Positions 50,701 through 57,349 of a stretch of 64,000 nt of DNA are shown piece after piece. The notes under the pieces are model-generated. The model worked only from the letters and a program-made list of their open reading frames with translations, was not told where the DNA came from and did no database searches. Source of the stretch: Microvirga arsenatis (GTDB taxonomy: Bacteria > Pseudomonadota > Alphaproteobacteria > Rhizobiales > Beijerinckiaceae); assembly GCF_009910705.1 (NCBI RefSeq), contig NZ_JAAAXJ010000001.1, positions 620,001 through 684,000 of the forward strand, given 5' to 3'. The number at the start of each line of letters is the position of its first letter. Positions within the stretch are counted from its first letter, which is position 1. Made by a program: the position numbers and the translations under genes.

Positions 50701-52209
50701 GATGAGATCAAGGACGAGCCTCTCGATCCTGAGAAAGGCGGAAGCCAGGATCGGGCTAACGTTCATATCGCGAGCTATACCCTCGATGACAAGTTTGGCG
50801 TCGAGATTCTCTCGGTGGTCGATGGTCTCGATTTCGACGTCGAACTGATCGGCAACAACCAAGCCAACACCATCTACGGCAGCACGCGTAACGACACCCT
50901 CAGGGGCGGTGCAGGCAACGATCTTATCTCCGATGATGAGGAGGATGGATCGAACGCCGGCAGCGGCAGCGACTTACTCGATGGCGGAGATGGCGAGGAC
51001 ACGCTCATGGGCGGACTCGGCAACGACATACTCCAAGGTGGTGCCGACAACGACACGCTCCTCGGCGGGGATGGAGATGACCTTCTTGAAGGTGGAACAG
51101 GCAATGACTCTCTCGAAGGCGGAGAGGGCAACGACATTCTCACTGGTGGCACGTTCGACAGTAGGGGTAATGCGATAGGCGATGGATTCGCTGATACTCT
51201 TCGCGGAGGAGCAGGCAATGACGCCTACTACCTTATGGATGCTGGAGATGTCATCGAATTCGACCAAGGCGGCGATCTAGGCGACGACGTTGTTTACGCT
51301 CTATCGAGGAATATCGGCGACGACGCTGCGGTACACGTTTTTGTCTCTAACCTGAGGAGCAACGGTATCGAACGTGTCTTTATCGATGGGCTTCTCTATG
51401 ACGGTAGCAGCCAAAGTCCGTCTGATATTCGCCTGTCCAGCAACTGGGTTCAGGAATTATCACGCGACAACTCCAACATAGCGTCGCTGTCGGTAAACGT
51501 GAACACAGGTCACACTTACACCTACAAGATTGGCATCGATAATGGCGATGGCACTATGAGGTGGGTAGATACAGATGGTCGCTTCAAGATAGTCGTGGTT
51601 AACGGAACTGCCCGCCTACAGGTCGCAGATAGTTCAAAGCTCGACCATGAGAACATTCGTACGCACTTGATTACGCTCCAGGTTACGGACGATGTAACTG
51701 GCACGCAATTCGTCGAGTCAAACATCAGAATCGTCGTACGTGATTGGCTGAACGAGACCTATCGGACTGCAAAGTCAAGCGATGACGTATTCAAAGGTGG
51801 AATCGGAGACGACTCCTACTTTGGAGGTGGCGGATCGGATACATTCATTGGCGCACGTGGAGCCGACTTCTTCAATGGCGGAGTTGGAGGTGACAAATTC
51901 GTATTCACTACCAATCCCGTGGCGGCAGAAGTCGATACAATCGCTGATTTCTCCATAGGTGAGGACAAGATCCACCTGTCCTCAGAAATCTTCGACCTTC
52001 TAGGTCGGATCGGACAAGGTCTTGATGCAGACACCTTCTTCGCAGGAGTGCAGGCCCAATCGGCTACGCATCGCATCATCTACGACAACACCGGAGATGT
52101 TGGCGTTCTCCTCTACGATGCAGATGGGTCTGGCCAAAAGGCTGCCGTTGCGATCGCCAAGCTGACGAACAAGGCCAACCTGTCGTTCAACGACTTCCTT
52201 GTCATCTGA
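41746..52209 (+). CDS. giant RTX repeat protein, putative secreted adhesin
   Basis: Predicted secreted protein of about 3,487 residues, function unknown but adhesin-like in build. Residues 1 to about 395 contain five to six beta-strand repeats with the pattern 'DG.f.v.W', suggesting a propeller-like domain. About 398-3220 is an RTX region: three 'SY/DY...GDA.GDT..SIE' modules, then about 21 modules of 90-150 residues. Each of those has a 'DTYYVD..D.V.E' segment, a 'YTL..GiE' segment, 'LTGN..AN.LTGN' and several GGxGNDTL nonapeptides. About 3225-3335 looks cadherin-like. About 3385-3487 is a type I secretion C-terminus (LLYDADGSGQKAAVAIAKL). The ATG at 41746 follows GGAGAG; a GTG lies 12 bases upstream. 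Confidence 0.9.
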   Translation: MAGGPTRWNDENWVHNVEQTQNRVAMAIAPDGSVMTVWEQWDPIQGITKIVGQIVAFDGTLIKSAFDISTYGGMPAQSRPSIAALPDGKFAIAFDQGAGIITTLINADGSSAGGNAILPTDGFPSDAEVIANAGDSYSILFEENSQVKIQSFSASGVSLGDPVVVASPKIGMNPIDVVGSSFGMFGRACAVTYSGQIGDYLYTEIVLRIQTNEFPSRDLTISLKTSSTYQFGAELKDVEITTLHDGTILVTWLEASSTTGVSMRAQVVDGNGNRVGSEFTIDSTIADIESKPVVASIPNFDGSPGSTKFVVAWVEQQGGTSIIKAQKFSAPGEKDGSAFVVSTYVGGAQIDPQIISHGDGRFTISWTTAWSEHGGYIRSQTFDTRSIAGILWTGKAAGDNYAGTIGADRIIGLDGADRLSGHHGDDALEGGGDNDTLKGGSGNDVLNGGAGADHLDGGAGQDTASYWDSGSVEIYLLYSGSVNKGAAAGDTFNSIEVIAGSHWQDTIEGNDQNNNFWGDRENDRLVGWGGNDTLSGADGDDTLSGGSGADNMDGGADFDVVDYSQANAAITLDLLDGSRNAGDAVGDTFNSIERFNGTSHGDHLYGTNRTDQGDRLYGGSGADFINGRDGADILHGEEGSDILIGGQGGDQLDGGIGGDTADYSTAGSKILVDRDAMHLNQGDAAGDTYTSIEAVSGSLHDDTLLGGDALADQLYGHGGKDRIDGRGGADSLRGGSDNDTIIGGSGNDTLDGGDDDDSLTGGTQNDSLTGSAGHDELAGDSGDDTLDGGEGNDHLKGGSDADTLIGGAGNDTLDGGSEIDHMTGGAGDDTYYLTSLFDVFVETTAPAGGTNDTAIVNFDYTLSDGTGVEILKAIEGESTINLSGRNEANTIIGNDGVNSIDGGSGNDTLIGNRGNDILRGGSGNDELSGGADNDTYYVDLNDTVIEDKESTIGGSADRIIATVSGTYTLATGIESGEIDTDVTGVTLTGNGLDNKLTGNNKDNGLLGGSGNDTLDGGGGNDLLIGGEGADSMVGGDGDDTYHIDLSDKIDADKSGSKDQVNLVEAGKYTLVSGIEIGSAYNLSESYHIIGNEISNELNGGNIADTLEGGIGNDTLNGRGGNDILEGGTGNDSLVGGAGNDTLRGGSENDVLAGGADNDTYYVDLDYINKNDTVTEDGDSLAGGSADRIIATVAGTYTLVTGIENGEIGGSGEGYHLIGNTLENRLTGNNAANSLDGSSGNDTLVGKDGSDTLNGGSGVDYMIGGAGDDVYWVDSEDDVVDETDGSGEDLVETSATYSIEGRANVEHIRANGAANISLTGNGLGNRLTGNSGNNTLNGKGGADTLIGGKGDDTYIIDDPADSIHESFGTIEGGGTDTVKTSVSFSIATYGDIENIQATDKADVTLTGNGLGNRITGNSGSNTLIGNGGNDILDGATGADVMRGGTGSDIYFVDDSSDQVLEDSTDGGRDTIHTNKSYRLAEDAAVEELFGAGTADLSLEGNKFANSITGATGNDQLIGGDESDTLNGGGGRDSLEGGSDNDTLRGGADNDTLDGGTGIDSMEGGAGNDVYRVDSGSDTVDETGADTDDLIETTVSYSLETLTRVEHLTALRAGNISLTGNSSGNRLTGNSGSNALDGKGGVDTLDGGGGSDTYYLDNQNDVVVESKDSATGGTADKVIITASGTYTMADGVENAEIQADVTDVHVIGNVEANTITGNNKDNTLDGGGGIDDLYGKDGNDTYHVGTGDRVYEATGQGLDTIIAHASFTLALNQEVETLRLHGSAGGGNTLSGNNLGNVVEGNDSGNSLYGGGGDDKVAGGSGSDVLKGDAGADTLNGGGGSDTYYVDANDAVEEDTGGDDDLIIVIGTGEYTLAGGVEDGRIQDNVSLVHLIGNTQANELTGNELANTLDGGLGADTLDGGDGSDTYYVDAKDIVNGDAGGTSDKVIVTETGTYTLASGIEIGEIQSEIGGVTLKGNGDANTLTGNETANTLEGGGGNDLLQGNGGADVLKGGDGADDLQGGSGDDTYYVDLDDKVTDSSGTDTLIATKSGTYRLGTDIENGGIDTGAEGVTLIGNDGGNALTGNNFANTIRGGGGNDSIDGKDGADRLEGEIGDDTLDGGAGNDTLYGGAGNDSIDGGNDNDELFGGDGADTLKGGDGDDTLNGGSGEANTLEGGLGNDVYYVRAGDTVEDMGGSNDTAYVYRGTFASQAQYDAFVLSLQRDKGIENIVLIRDISETGDDGDNTLNGGEGNDTLDGGKGNDVINGKGGDDVLTGGEGNDILNGGLGNDIMTGGSGNDIYHVHDEGDVIVEDIAESGGTADKAYIHIGKYELQDTVGVEILEVGDKVTFGVQITGNMFANTIIGGVGNDSLNGAGGNDSIVGQDGDDTLDGGDGDDTLEGGIGNDTYHVYGSEKIIDADGDEDTVVVFTSGVYTLGGSIENGKVGGNTTGVHLVGNSQGNDLTGNNEANTLDGAGGSDSLAGHDGVDSLVGGEGDDTLDGGVGADILVGGSGDDIYYLDDAGDDVTDASGALDKVIITASGTYNISTGIEEIEIQAGVTDVHVIGTDDADKITGNNEANTLHGAGGGDTLEGHDGIDELAGGEGSDSLDGGEGNDILDGGSDTDTLRGGQGDDTYHVTTGDHVHETTSGGTDTVIAHGSFTLDTDEEVEVLKLDAAAGGGNTLSGNNLGNAVEGNDSGNTLNGGGGDDGVTGGAGNDLLDGGEGNDVMTGGAGNDTYVIDSDGDTVLEDDDEAGGKDTIVTSIDFTLEEQSGVEVVQAGDGEDPINVTGSDLEGNILIGNDGANDLDGRGGNDTLNGGAGIDRLFGGDGDDNLDGGADDDLLIGGDGNDIMNGGADNDVLRGGDGSDELIGGDGNDTLNGGLIDENGEVSGDGAADTLHAGAGDDVYYLMDAADVIEFGDEADGGFDKVYILSKNFMNGDQVDWKAIQAFAEQHWGKGIEEIYIDDSENPYGGQGSGLDDVYEIFVGDEIKDEPLDPEKGGSQDRANVHIASYTLDDKFGVEILSVVDGLDFDVELIGNNQANTIYGSTRNDTLRGGAGNDLISDDEEDGSNAGSGSDLLDGGDGEDTLMGGLGNDILQGGADNDTLLGGDGDDLLEGGTGNDSLEGGEGNDILTGGTFDSRGNAIGDGFADTLRGGAGNDAYYLMDAGDVIEFDQGGDLGDDVVYALSRNIGDDAAVHVFVSNLRSNGIERVFIDGLLYDGSSQSPSDIRLSSNWVQELSRDNSNIASLSVNVNTGHTYTYKIGIDNGDGTMRWVDTDGRFKIVVVNGTARLQVADSSKLDHENIRTHLITLQVTDDVTGTQFVESNIRIVVRDWLNETYRTAKSSDDVFKGGIGDDSYFGGGGSDTFIGARGADFFNGGVGGDKFVFTTNPVAAEVDTIADFSIGEDKIHLSSEIFDLLGRIGQGLDADTFFAGVQAQSATHRIIYDNTGDVGVLLYDADGSGQKAAVAIAKLTNKANLSFNDFLVI
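46765..47200 (+). repeat. intragenic duplicated RTX block, copy 1
   Basis: Codes for a two-module stretch beginning DKVIITASGTYT and reaching VEGNDSGNSLYGGGGDD. It is closely matched by the block at 49335-49876 in the same gene, so it looks like a segmental duplication inside the giant gene. Confidence 0.6.
49335..49876 (+). repeat. intragenic duplicated RTX block, copy 2
   Basis: Begins DKVIITASGTYN and reaches VEGNDSGNTLNGGGGDD. It matches the block at 46765-47200 but carries extra nonapeptide repeats before the DTYHV segment, so one copy gained or lost repeats after duplication. Confidence 0.6.
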
Positions 52210-52222
52210 CATCGACAACTTT

Positions 52223-52247
52223 CGGGAGGCCTGCCTCCCGTTTTCTT
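52223..52247 (+). terminator. rho-independent terminator after giant RTX gene
   Basis: Perfect 8-bp stem (CGGGAGGC with GCCTCCCG, 2-base loop) followed by TTTTCTT, 13 bases after the stop. The next gene therefore probably has its own promoter. Confidence 0.75.
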
Positions 52248-52298
52248 CACATGAGCACATTGCTCGCAAGGCTCAACGTTAATATGGGGGTTTAAAAA

Positions 52299-55200
52299 AT
52301 GCCTGAATTCTTCTTCCTCGAAATGCAGGGCGTGAATGGCTATACGACACAGTCCGGCAATCCAGCTGCCCTGAACATTCCGGAGAATATCGCTACTGGG
52401 ACAATTGTCGCAAAAATTACCGGGTGGGAGCCCGGAGAGGATCACACGCGCTTTGATATTACACCGCTTACGGATCCTGGAGCGGCCGGGGACGACTTTG
52501 GCCGATACGGGATTATGCAGGCAACCACCAACGGCCCTGGATCTCCTCCTCAATGGAATGCAGGCGATTGGGTTGTTTACATCAAGAATGGCGGCCCCAT
52601 TAATTTCAATTCCGAAGATAAGGATGGCCCAAACGATCTTTGGTACAATCAGATCGACTTTAAAGTTACTCCGAAATCTGGGTATACACCTATTGCCGAA
52701 TACGAAGTCAAGTATACATTCAACATCCAAAATGCGAATGATGCTCCTACGGATCTGCAATACGCCACCGTCTACACCCTAAACGAGAATGCATCCCAGG
52801 GTGATGTAATCGCAACCGGGATCACTGTCACGGATGAGGATCAGCTTCAGAATTTCCGGGATTTTCGCTATGCTCTCGTAAATTCCGACGGTTCGCCTTA
52901 CACTGGGACTAACTATCAGATTAACTCAACCACTGGGGTTATTACTGTAGGACCCGGTGGGCTCCCTGATGTAACCGTTCCCACTCCTGTGACCTTGCAT
53001 GTGCGGGTGACTGACATGGGCGGTGCGGGTGCGTCTTACAGAGAAAGCGTGACGTTCACTGTCAACCCTGTGGCGACTAACGATCCTCCAAGCAATCCTG
53101 CCGTTCAGGGAACGGTTGCAACGCTCGATGAAGAGGCCACGATACCCGCGACAACGGTCATTGCTCGTGTGCAGTCGACTGACGATGGTATCGGCGGCGC
53201 TTTGCGTTATGAGCTGGTCAGCAATCCTGGGGGGCTGTTCGGACTTGATGCACAGACTGGCGAGATCAGGTTCACCGGTGGACGGCAGGACTATGAGAAC
53301 AACGCGAATCTTCAGGTTGAGAGTCCTGGAACTCCACAGGAGCGCAAGTTCTTCAACGTGACTGTCAGGGCGGTTGAAAGTGGGCAGGGAGGCTTGCAGT
53401 CTGGCACAACCCAGGTGAAGGTCTACTTGAACAATGTGAATGATGCTCCGAGAGCGTGGCTGAACACTGTAGACAACAATCAAGTTACGATTCAGGAAAA
53501 TCGGCCTACGAACTTTCAAGTCGCTCAACTGGTCGCTTCCGATCCCGATGGGAACCATCCGCAATGGGGTGGTCCGTTCACTTACCGGATCGATACGACC
53601 GACTCCCAGACTCCCTATGCGTCGTTGTACGATATCGTCAGCAATGGCGGTGTCTGGACCCTCGTCGTCAAGGGAACGATCGATTACGACGCTCTCCCGG
53701 CAGGTCAGAAGCGACACTTGATCAAGATCATCGCGAGGGACAACAGCGGCGCTGAAGGCTCTCAATACGTCACCATTAATCTGACAAACGACCCGAGCGA
53801 CGACCAAAGCAACAACCCTCCGACTGCCCCGACCATTGTCGGCGGGAATGTCCTAGCTCTGACAGAAGATCTGGCCGGGACCGTGAACGTCGCGACTGTT
53901 CAGTCGACTGACGACGGATTTGGCGGAACAACGCTAGGGTATGAGTTGCTCAACACCTTCGGGGGCCTTTTCTCCGTAAACTCGTCGGGTGTCATAACTT
54001 TCAACGGAACCGCTCAGAACTATGAGAACAACCCGAACCTGATGGTGGAGGACGCCGGAACTGCGCAAGAGCGCAAGTACTTCAATGTGCAGGTGCGTGC
54101 GAGGGAGAGCGGTACGGGTGGTCTGACCTCTGCTCCGACTACTGTGAAGGTCTACCTCAACGACAGGAACGAGGCGATCTCGGATGCGACCTATAACGTG
54201 AGCCCGATCAGTGAAAACGCGAATGTCGGGGCGACAGTAGGTACGGTGCAATCTATTACGGACCCCGACACAGCTCCTGCGACCCGCAATTACCAGTATA
54301 CGCTCGTTGACCGCAATGGGGTCGAGATTACCGGCGCGTACAACTTCGCGGTGAATGCGGCTACAGGAGCAATCACAGTCGGGCAGCTCGGCCTGCCCGA
54401 CGTGAATCAGCCGACCGACGTTGAGGTTTATGTACGTATTGCTGACGGCAGCTTCTCTCATACGGAGACCGTGACCGTCCGCATTAACCCTGTAACTGCT
54501 TCTCAGAACCAAGCTCCGAACGACATCCTCGTTCTGAGCGGTGGCACGGTTCAGGAACTGGCAGGCGCCAGCAGCACAGGCGCCAACACTGTAGTTGCCA
54601 CGCTTGGCGCCCAAGATCCCAACGACACCAGTGGCTTTGTCTACTCGATCGTTAATCCAGATGGGCGCTTCGCGATCAGCGGCAACCAGATCGTGGTTGC
54701 GAACGGCGTCATGCTCGATGCGGAACAGAGTCTATCGCATGTGGTGAGGGTACGCGTCACTGATAAGTCAGGGGCCGGACTATCATATGAGGAGAATATC
54801 ACCATCAATGTTGCCGACATCAACCCGGAGACGATGTTGGCCGCGAGTGCCAGCCCGCTCAACGATGTGATCAAGGGCAGCAAGACGGGCAACTTCAAGG
54901 ACACATTCTTTGGTGGCCTGGGCGATGACAAGCTCTGGGGGGGGTACGGCAACGACACGCTCTGGGGTGGCGTCGGCAAGGACGTGTTCGTCTTCGACGG
55001 CAAGCTCGGAACGTCCTCGACGGACCGGCGGGTCAACTACGACACGATCAAGGACTACAGCGTCAAGGATGACTCGATCTGGCTCGACAACGACCTGTTC
55101 AAGTCGAACAAGAAGCTCTATGGCTTGATCAAGAAGGGCACGGAAATCATCCCGCTGAAGATGGACAAGAAATTCTTCACGGTCGGCGCCAAGGCAAAGG

Positions 55201-55352
55201 ATCAGGACGACTACTTCGTCTACGACTCCAAGAAGCGCGTGCTCTACTATGACGCCGACGGCTCAGGCTCGAAGGCGGCCATCGAAATGGCGAACTTCAC
55301 CAATAACAAGGCCTTGAGGGGCTTCAACCACAAGGAAGTCCTGTTCATTTAG
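52299..55352 (+). CDS. cadherin-like repeat protein with RTX C-terminus
   Basis: Predicted secreted adhesin-like protein of 1017 residues. After an unrecognised N-terminal region (1-145) come about six cadherin-like beta-sandwich repeats (about 146-845), each opening with NDAP/NxPP and 'ENA' type linkers typical of bacterial calcium-binding cadherin folds. Repeats at about 262-380 and 504-625 are closely similar to each other and contain an uncommon insert with QERKxFNV. A short RTX stretch (about 853-905, GGLGDDKLWGGYGNDTLWGG) and a type I secretion C-terminus (YYDADGSGSKAAIEMANF) end the protein. The ATG follows GGGGG at a 9-base distance. Base composition is lower in GC than the backbone genes. 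Confidence 0.88.
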   Translation: MPEFFFLEMQGVNGYTTQSGNPAALNIPENIATGTIVAKITGWEPGEDHTRFDITPLTDPGAAGDDFGRYGIMQATTNGPGSPPQWNAGDWVVYIKNGGPINFNSEDKDGPNDLWYNQIDFKVTPKSGYTPIAEYEVKYTFNIQNANDAPTDLQYATVYTLNENASQGDVIATGITVTDEDQLQNFRDFRYALVNSDGSPYTGTNYQINSTTGVITVGPGGLPDVTVPTPVTLHVRVTDMGGAGASYRESVTFTVNPVATNDPPSNPAVQGTVATLDEEATIPATTVIARVQSTDDGIGGALRYELVSNPGGLFGLDAQTGEIRFTGGRQDYENNANLQVESPGTPQERKFFNVTVRAVESGQGGLQSGTTQVKVYLNNVNDAPRAWLNTVDNNQVTIQENRPTNFQVAQLVASDPDGNHPQWGGPFTYRIDTTDSQTPYASLYDIVSNGGVWTLVVKGTIDYDALPAGQKRHLIKIIARDNSGAEGSQYVTINLTNDPSDDQSNNPPTAPTIVGGNVLALTEDLAGTVNVATVQSTDDGFGGTTLGYELLNTFGGLFSVNSSGVITFNGTAQNYENNPNLMVEDAGTAQERKYFNVQVRARESGTGGLTSAPTTVKVYLNDRNEAISDATYNVSPISENANVGATVGTVQSITDPDTAPATRNYQYTLVDRNGVEITGAYNFAVNAATGAITVGQLGLPDVNQPTDVEVYVRIADGSFSHTETVTVRINPVTASQNQAPNDILVLSGGTVQELAGASSTGANTVVATLGAQDPNDTSGFVYSIVNPDGRFAISGNQIVVANGVMLDAEQSLSHVVRVRVTDKSGAGLSYEENITINVADINPETMLAASASPLNDVIKGSKTGNFKDTFFGGLGDDKLWGGYGNDTLWGGVGKDVFVFDGKLGTSSTDRRVNYDTIKDYSVKDDSIWLDNDLFKSNKKLYGLIKKGTEIIPLKMDKKFFTVGAKAKDQDDYFVYDSKKRVLYYDADGSGSKAAIEMANFTNNKALRGFNHKEVLFI

Positions 55353-55382
55353 GATAGATTTGCAACGCTATAATGAGTACTG

Positions 55383-55413
55383 TGCCGGCCTCTCGCGAGG
55401 CCGGCATATCTGT
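55383..55413 (+). terminator. terminator after cadherin/RTX gene
   Basis: Perfect 10-bp stem (TGCCGGCCTC with GAGGCCGGCA, loop TCGC) followed by TATCTGTTT, 31 bases after the stop codon. Confidence 0.65.
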
Positions 55414-55415
55414 TT

Positions 55416-55808
55416 CTGTCAGGACGTGGGAGGAGCGGGATGCCGCCTTACTCCCACTTCTCACATGTGAGATTTGCTGCCCTGCTGCTCGAGCATGCAC
55501 CTCGTCAGCCATCACCCCGGAAGCGCTTTACCTGCCAGCGTCTGGGTATGCTCCCGTCATTTTCGACAGTGAGGCGAGGGTTCAGGACCGAATGGGTTGG
55601 CCCGTCTTCCGGTCCACAACAGGGGCTACATGGGAAAAGCATTGCTGGATATTGACCCGATTATTGCTCAACGGAGAGTACCGAACTGTCGATATGCGCG
55701 CCTGCTCCGCCGGGCAGTGAAGATCACGCTTCCGGGTTCTCTAGAAGATCGAAGCCGTCCAGCCAGAGCTGTCGTCGGGCAACGCAGCACCCTGTTCAGC
55801 ACAAAATG
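55416..55808. other. gene-free region with no recognised content
   Basis: Between the terminators of two converging RTX genes. Short rightward frames exist (for example 55373-55720 and 55597-55809), but they begin inside the terminator or lack ribosome sites and show no family features. It may hold a decayed gene; nothing in it can be named. Confidence 0.4.
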
Positions 55809-55834
55809 AAAACGCTCCGGCTTGGGCCGGAGCG
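55809..55834 (-). terminator. terminator of the leftward RTX gene
   Basis: Perfect 9-bp stem (CGCTCCGGC with GCCGGAGCG, loop TTGG). Read leftward it is followed by TTTTCATTTTG, 35 bases beyond the stop of the minus-strand RTX gene. Confidence 0.7.
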
Positions 55835-55868
55835 GTCTTGATATGCTCTTCTTGTCGCGTGCTGCTGA

Positions 55869-57182
55869 TCAGGCGATCAGGAAGTCCGCAGCCGAGAGCT
55901 TCAGGTTCTTGTCGATCGTTGCGAACCGGATCGCCGCCGCTGCCGTTCCGATGCCATCGGCATCGTAGAAGAGGGCGCCGGTCTTCTTGTTGTAGATGAT
56001 CCGGTCGTCGGCATCCTTCGCCGCCGTGTGGCTGACGAAGAAGCTAGAAGGAAGCTTGCCCGCAGCAATGCCGGTAAAGACGGATTGATCGAGAACGATG
56101 GTGTCGTCACGCGTCGAGAAACCGGTGATCTTGTCGATTCCGGAGCCGAGAGCGGCATCGAACACAAACGCATCCCGGCCCGCCCCGCCATTGAGGGCGT
56201 CCGTACCCAGGCCGCCGGTGAGGCGGTCGTTGCCAGCGCCGCCGATCAGCTTGTCGTTCCCGCCGCGTCCTTCCAGGAGGTCGTTGCCTGCAAGGCCGTC
56301 GAGCGTGTTCCGGCCGGTATGGCCGATGAGCAGGTTGGCCTTCGCCGTGCCCTTCAGGCTCACGGATTTCCCGGCACTGAGCGCCTCGTCGGCAGCCAGA
56401 CCCTCGAACAGCCTGTCGCTCGACGACAAAGTGGTGTTCTTCGTCACCACGCGGCAGTCGAGACCACCGGCGTCGATGATGATGTCGACCTTTTCCCTGA
56501 ACTTGTAGACGTCGTTGCCCTTGCCGCCCTTCAGGATGTTCGGGCCTTCGCCGCCGCCGCCGATCAAGGTGTCGTTGCCGTCGCCGCCGTCGAGGACGTC
56601 GATGCCGTCGCCGCCGTCGAGATAGTCGTTGCCGAGGTTGCCATAGAGCAGGTCACGGCCGAGGCCTGCGGTGACACGCTCGCCTGCCGTGCTGCCGACG
56701 AAACGGTCGTCCAAGACCCTTGTTGTATCGGTGTTCATCTCAACCAGAATGGTCTGATTGGCTCGGCTCCAGTTCAGGAAAGTCGTTCCGGACAGATCGA
56801 GATCGACGGATTCAGAGGCGCTCGTGAAGTGGATCGTGTCAATGCCGGCCGTGGATCCGTAAACCTGAGAAACGCCAAAGAAGCTGTTGGCGTTGTAAGT
56901 GAGCGTAGTTGCAGTCGGTACCGGGGACGCAAAAGTAAGAGCATCAATGGCGGTGATGGAATTGAAGTGAGCAGAGCCAAGGAGTTGGATGACGTCTATT
57001 TGGCGATCATTGAAATGGCCAAAGTTGTTCGTTCCGGAAATGCTTGTTCTTGCTACGCCTGCATTCACTACGAAAGTGTCGTTACCGCCCAATCCGACAT
57101 AGATCAGAGTGTCGTTAGGATGGGGAGCGACAACGTTGAATACATCATTACTCTCGCTGCCCTCAAAAATACGGTCTGCCAT
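55869..57182 (-). CDS. RTX calcium-binding repeat protein
   Basis: Predicted secreted protein of 437 residues, function unknown. Residues 1-160 form a beta-rich N-terminal part with an isolated RTX-like start ([10 protein letters not shown], about 30-39). RTX nonapeptides appear at about 172-222 and 285-335 ([19 protein letters not shown]). Residues about 338-437 are the serralysin-type C-terminal region: [18 protein letters not shown], then [19 protein letters not shown] and a hydrophobic end, matching the other three RTX proteins here. The ATG follows AAAGGGG. It lies downstream of moeA on the same strand with a 167-base AT-rich gap. Confidence 0.88.
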   Translation of the reverse strand: MADRIFEGSESNDVFNVVAPHPNDTLIYVGLGGNDTFVVNAGVARTSISGTNNFGHFNDRQIDVIQLLGSAHFNSITAIDALTFASPVPTATTLTYNANSFFGVSQVYGSTAGIDTIHFTSASESVDLDLSGTTFLNWSRANQTILVEMNTDTTRVLDDRFVGSTAGERVTAGLGRDLLYGNLGNDYLDGGDGIDVLDGGDGNDTLIGGGGEGPNILKGGKGNDVYKFREKVDIIIDAGGLDCRVVTKNTTLSSSDRLFEGLAADEALSAGKSVSLKGTAKANLLIGHTGRNTLDGLAGNDLLEGRGGNDKLIGGAGNDRLTGGLGTDALNGGAGRDAFVFDAALGSGIDKITGFSTRDDTIVLDQSVFTGIAAGKLPSSFFVSHTAAKDADDRIIYNKKTGALFYDADGIGTAAAAIRFATIDKNLKLSAADFLIA

Positions 57183-57217
57183 TTCTGCCCCTTTGTGACT
57201 TGGCTATATGATTATTT

Positions 57218-57231
57218 ATATAACGTTACAT
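57218..57231. promoter_or_regulatory. near-palindrome upstream of the leftward RTX gene
   Basis: Read leftward it is ATGTAACGTTATAT, matching 11 of 14 positions of the perfect palindrome at 41705-41718. It lies 36-49 bases before the RTX start codon, in a very AT-rich stretch that may also be the promoter. Confidence 0.35.
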
Positions 57232-57349
57232 AAGATGGGGCGAGGGGCAATAGAGTATGCCGTCACATATCGAAAGGGCATGACGAGGAGTACCGCTGGA
57301 GGTCCAACGAAGTGGCGATCGACCGCCAGCAGTAAGCAGGGAGTAGTTC

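Noticed and set aside
42940..51400. Regularly spaced DNA repeats that might suggest a CRISPR array
   Set aside because: Repeats are nonapeptide codons (multiples of 27 bases) in one continuous reading frame, without unique spacers or cas genes.
55373..55720. 115-residue rightward open frame
   Set aside because: Starts before the terminator hairpin of the previous gene, lacks a ribosome site and matches no family I know.
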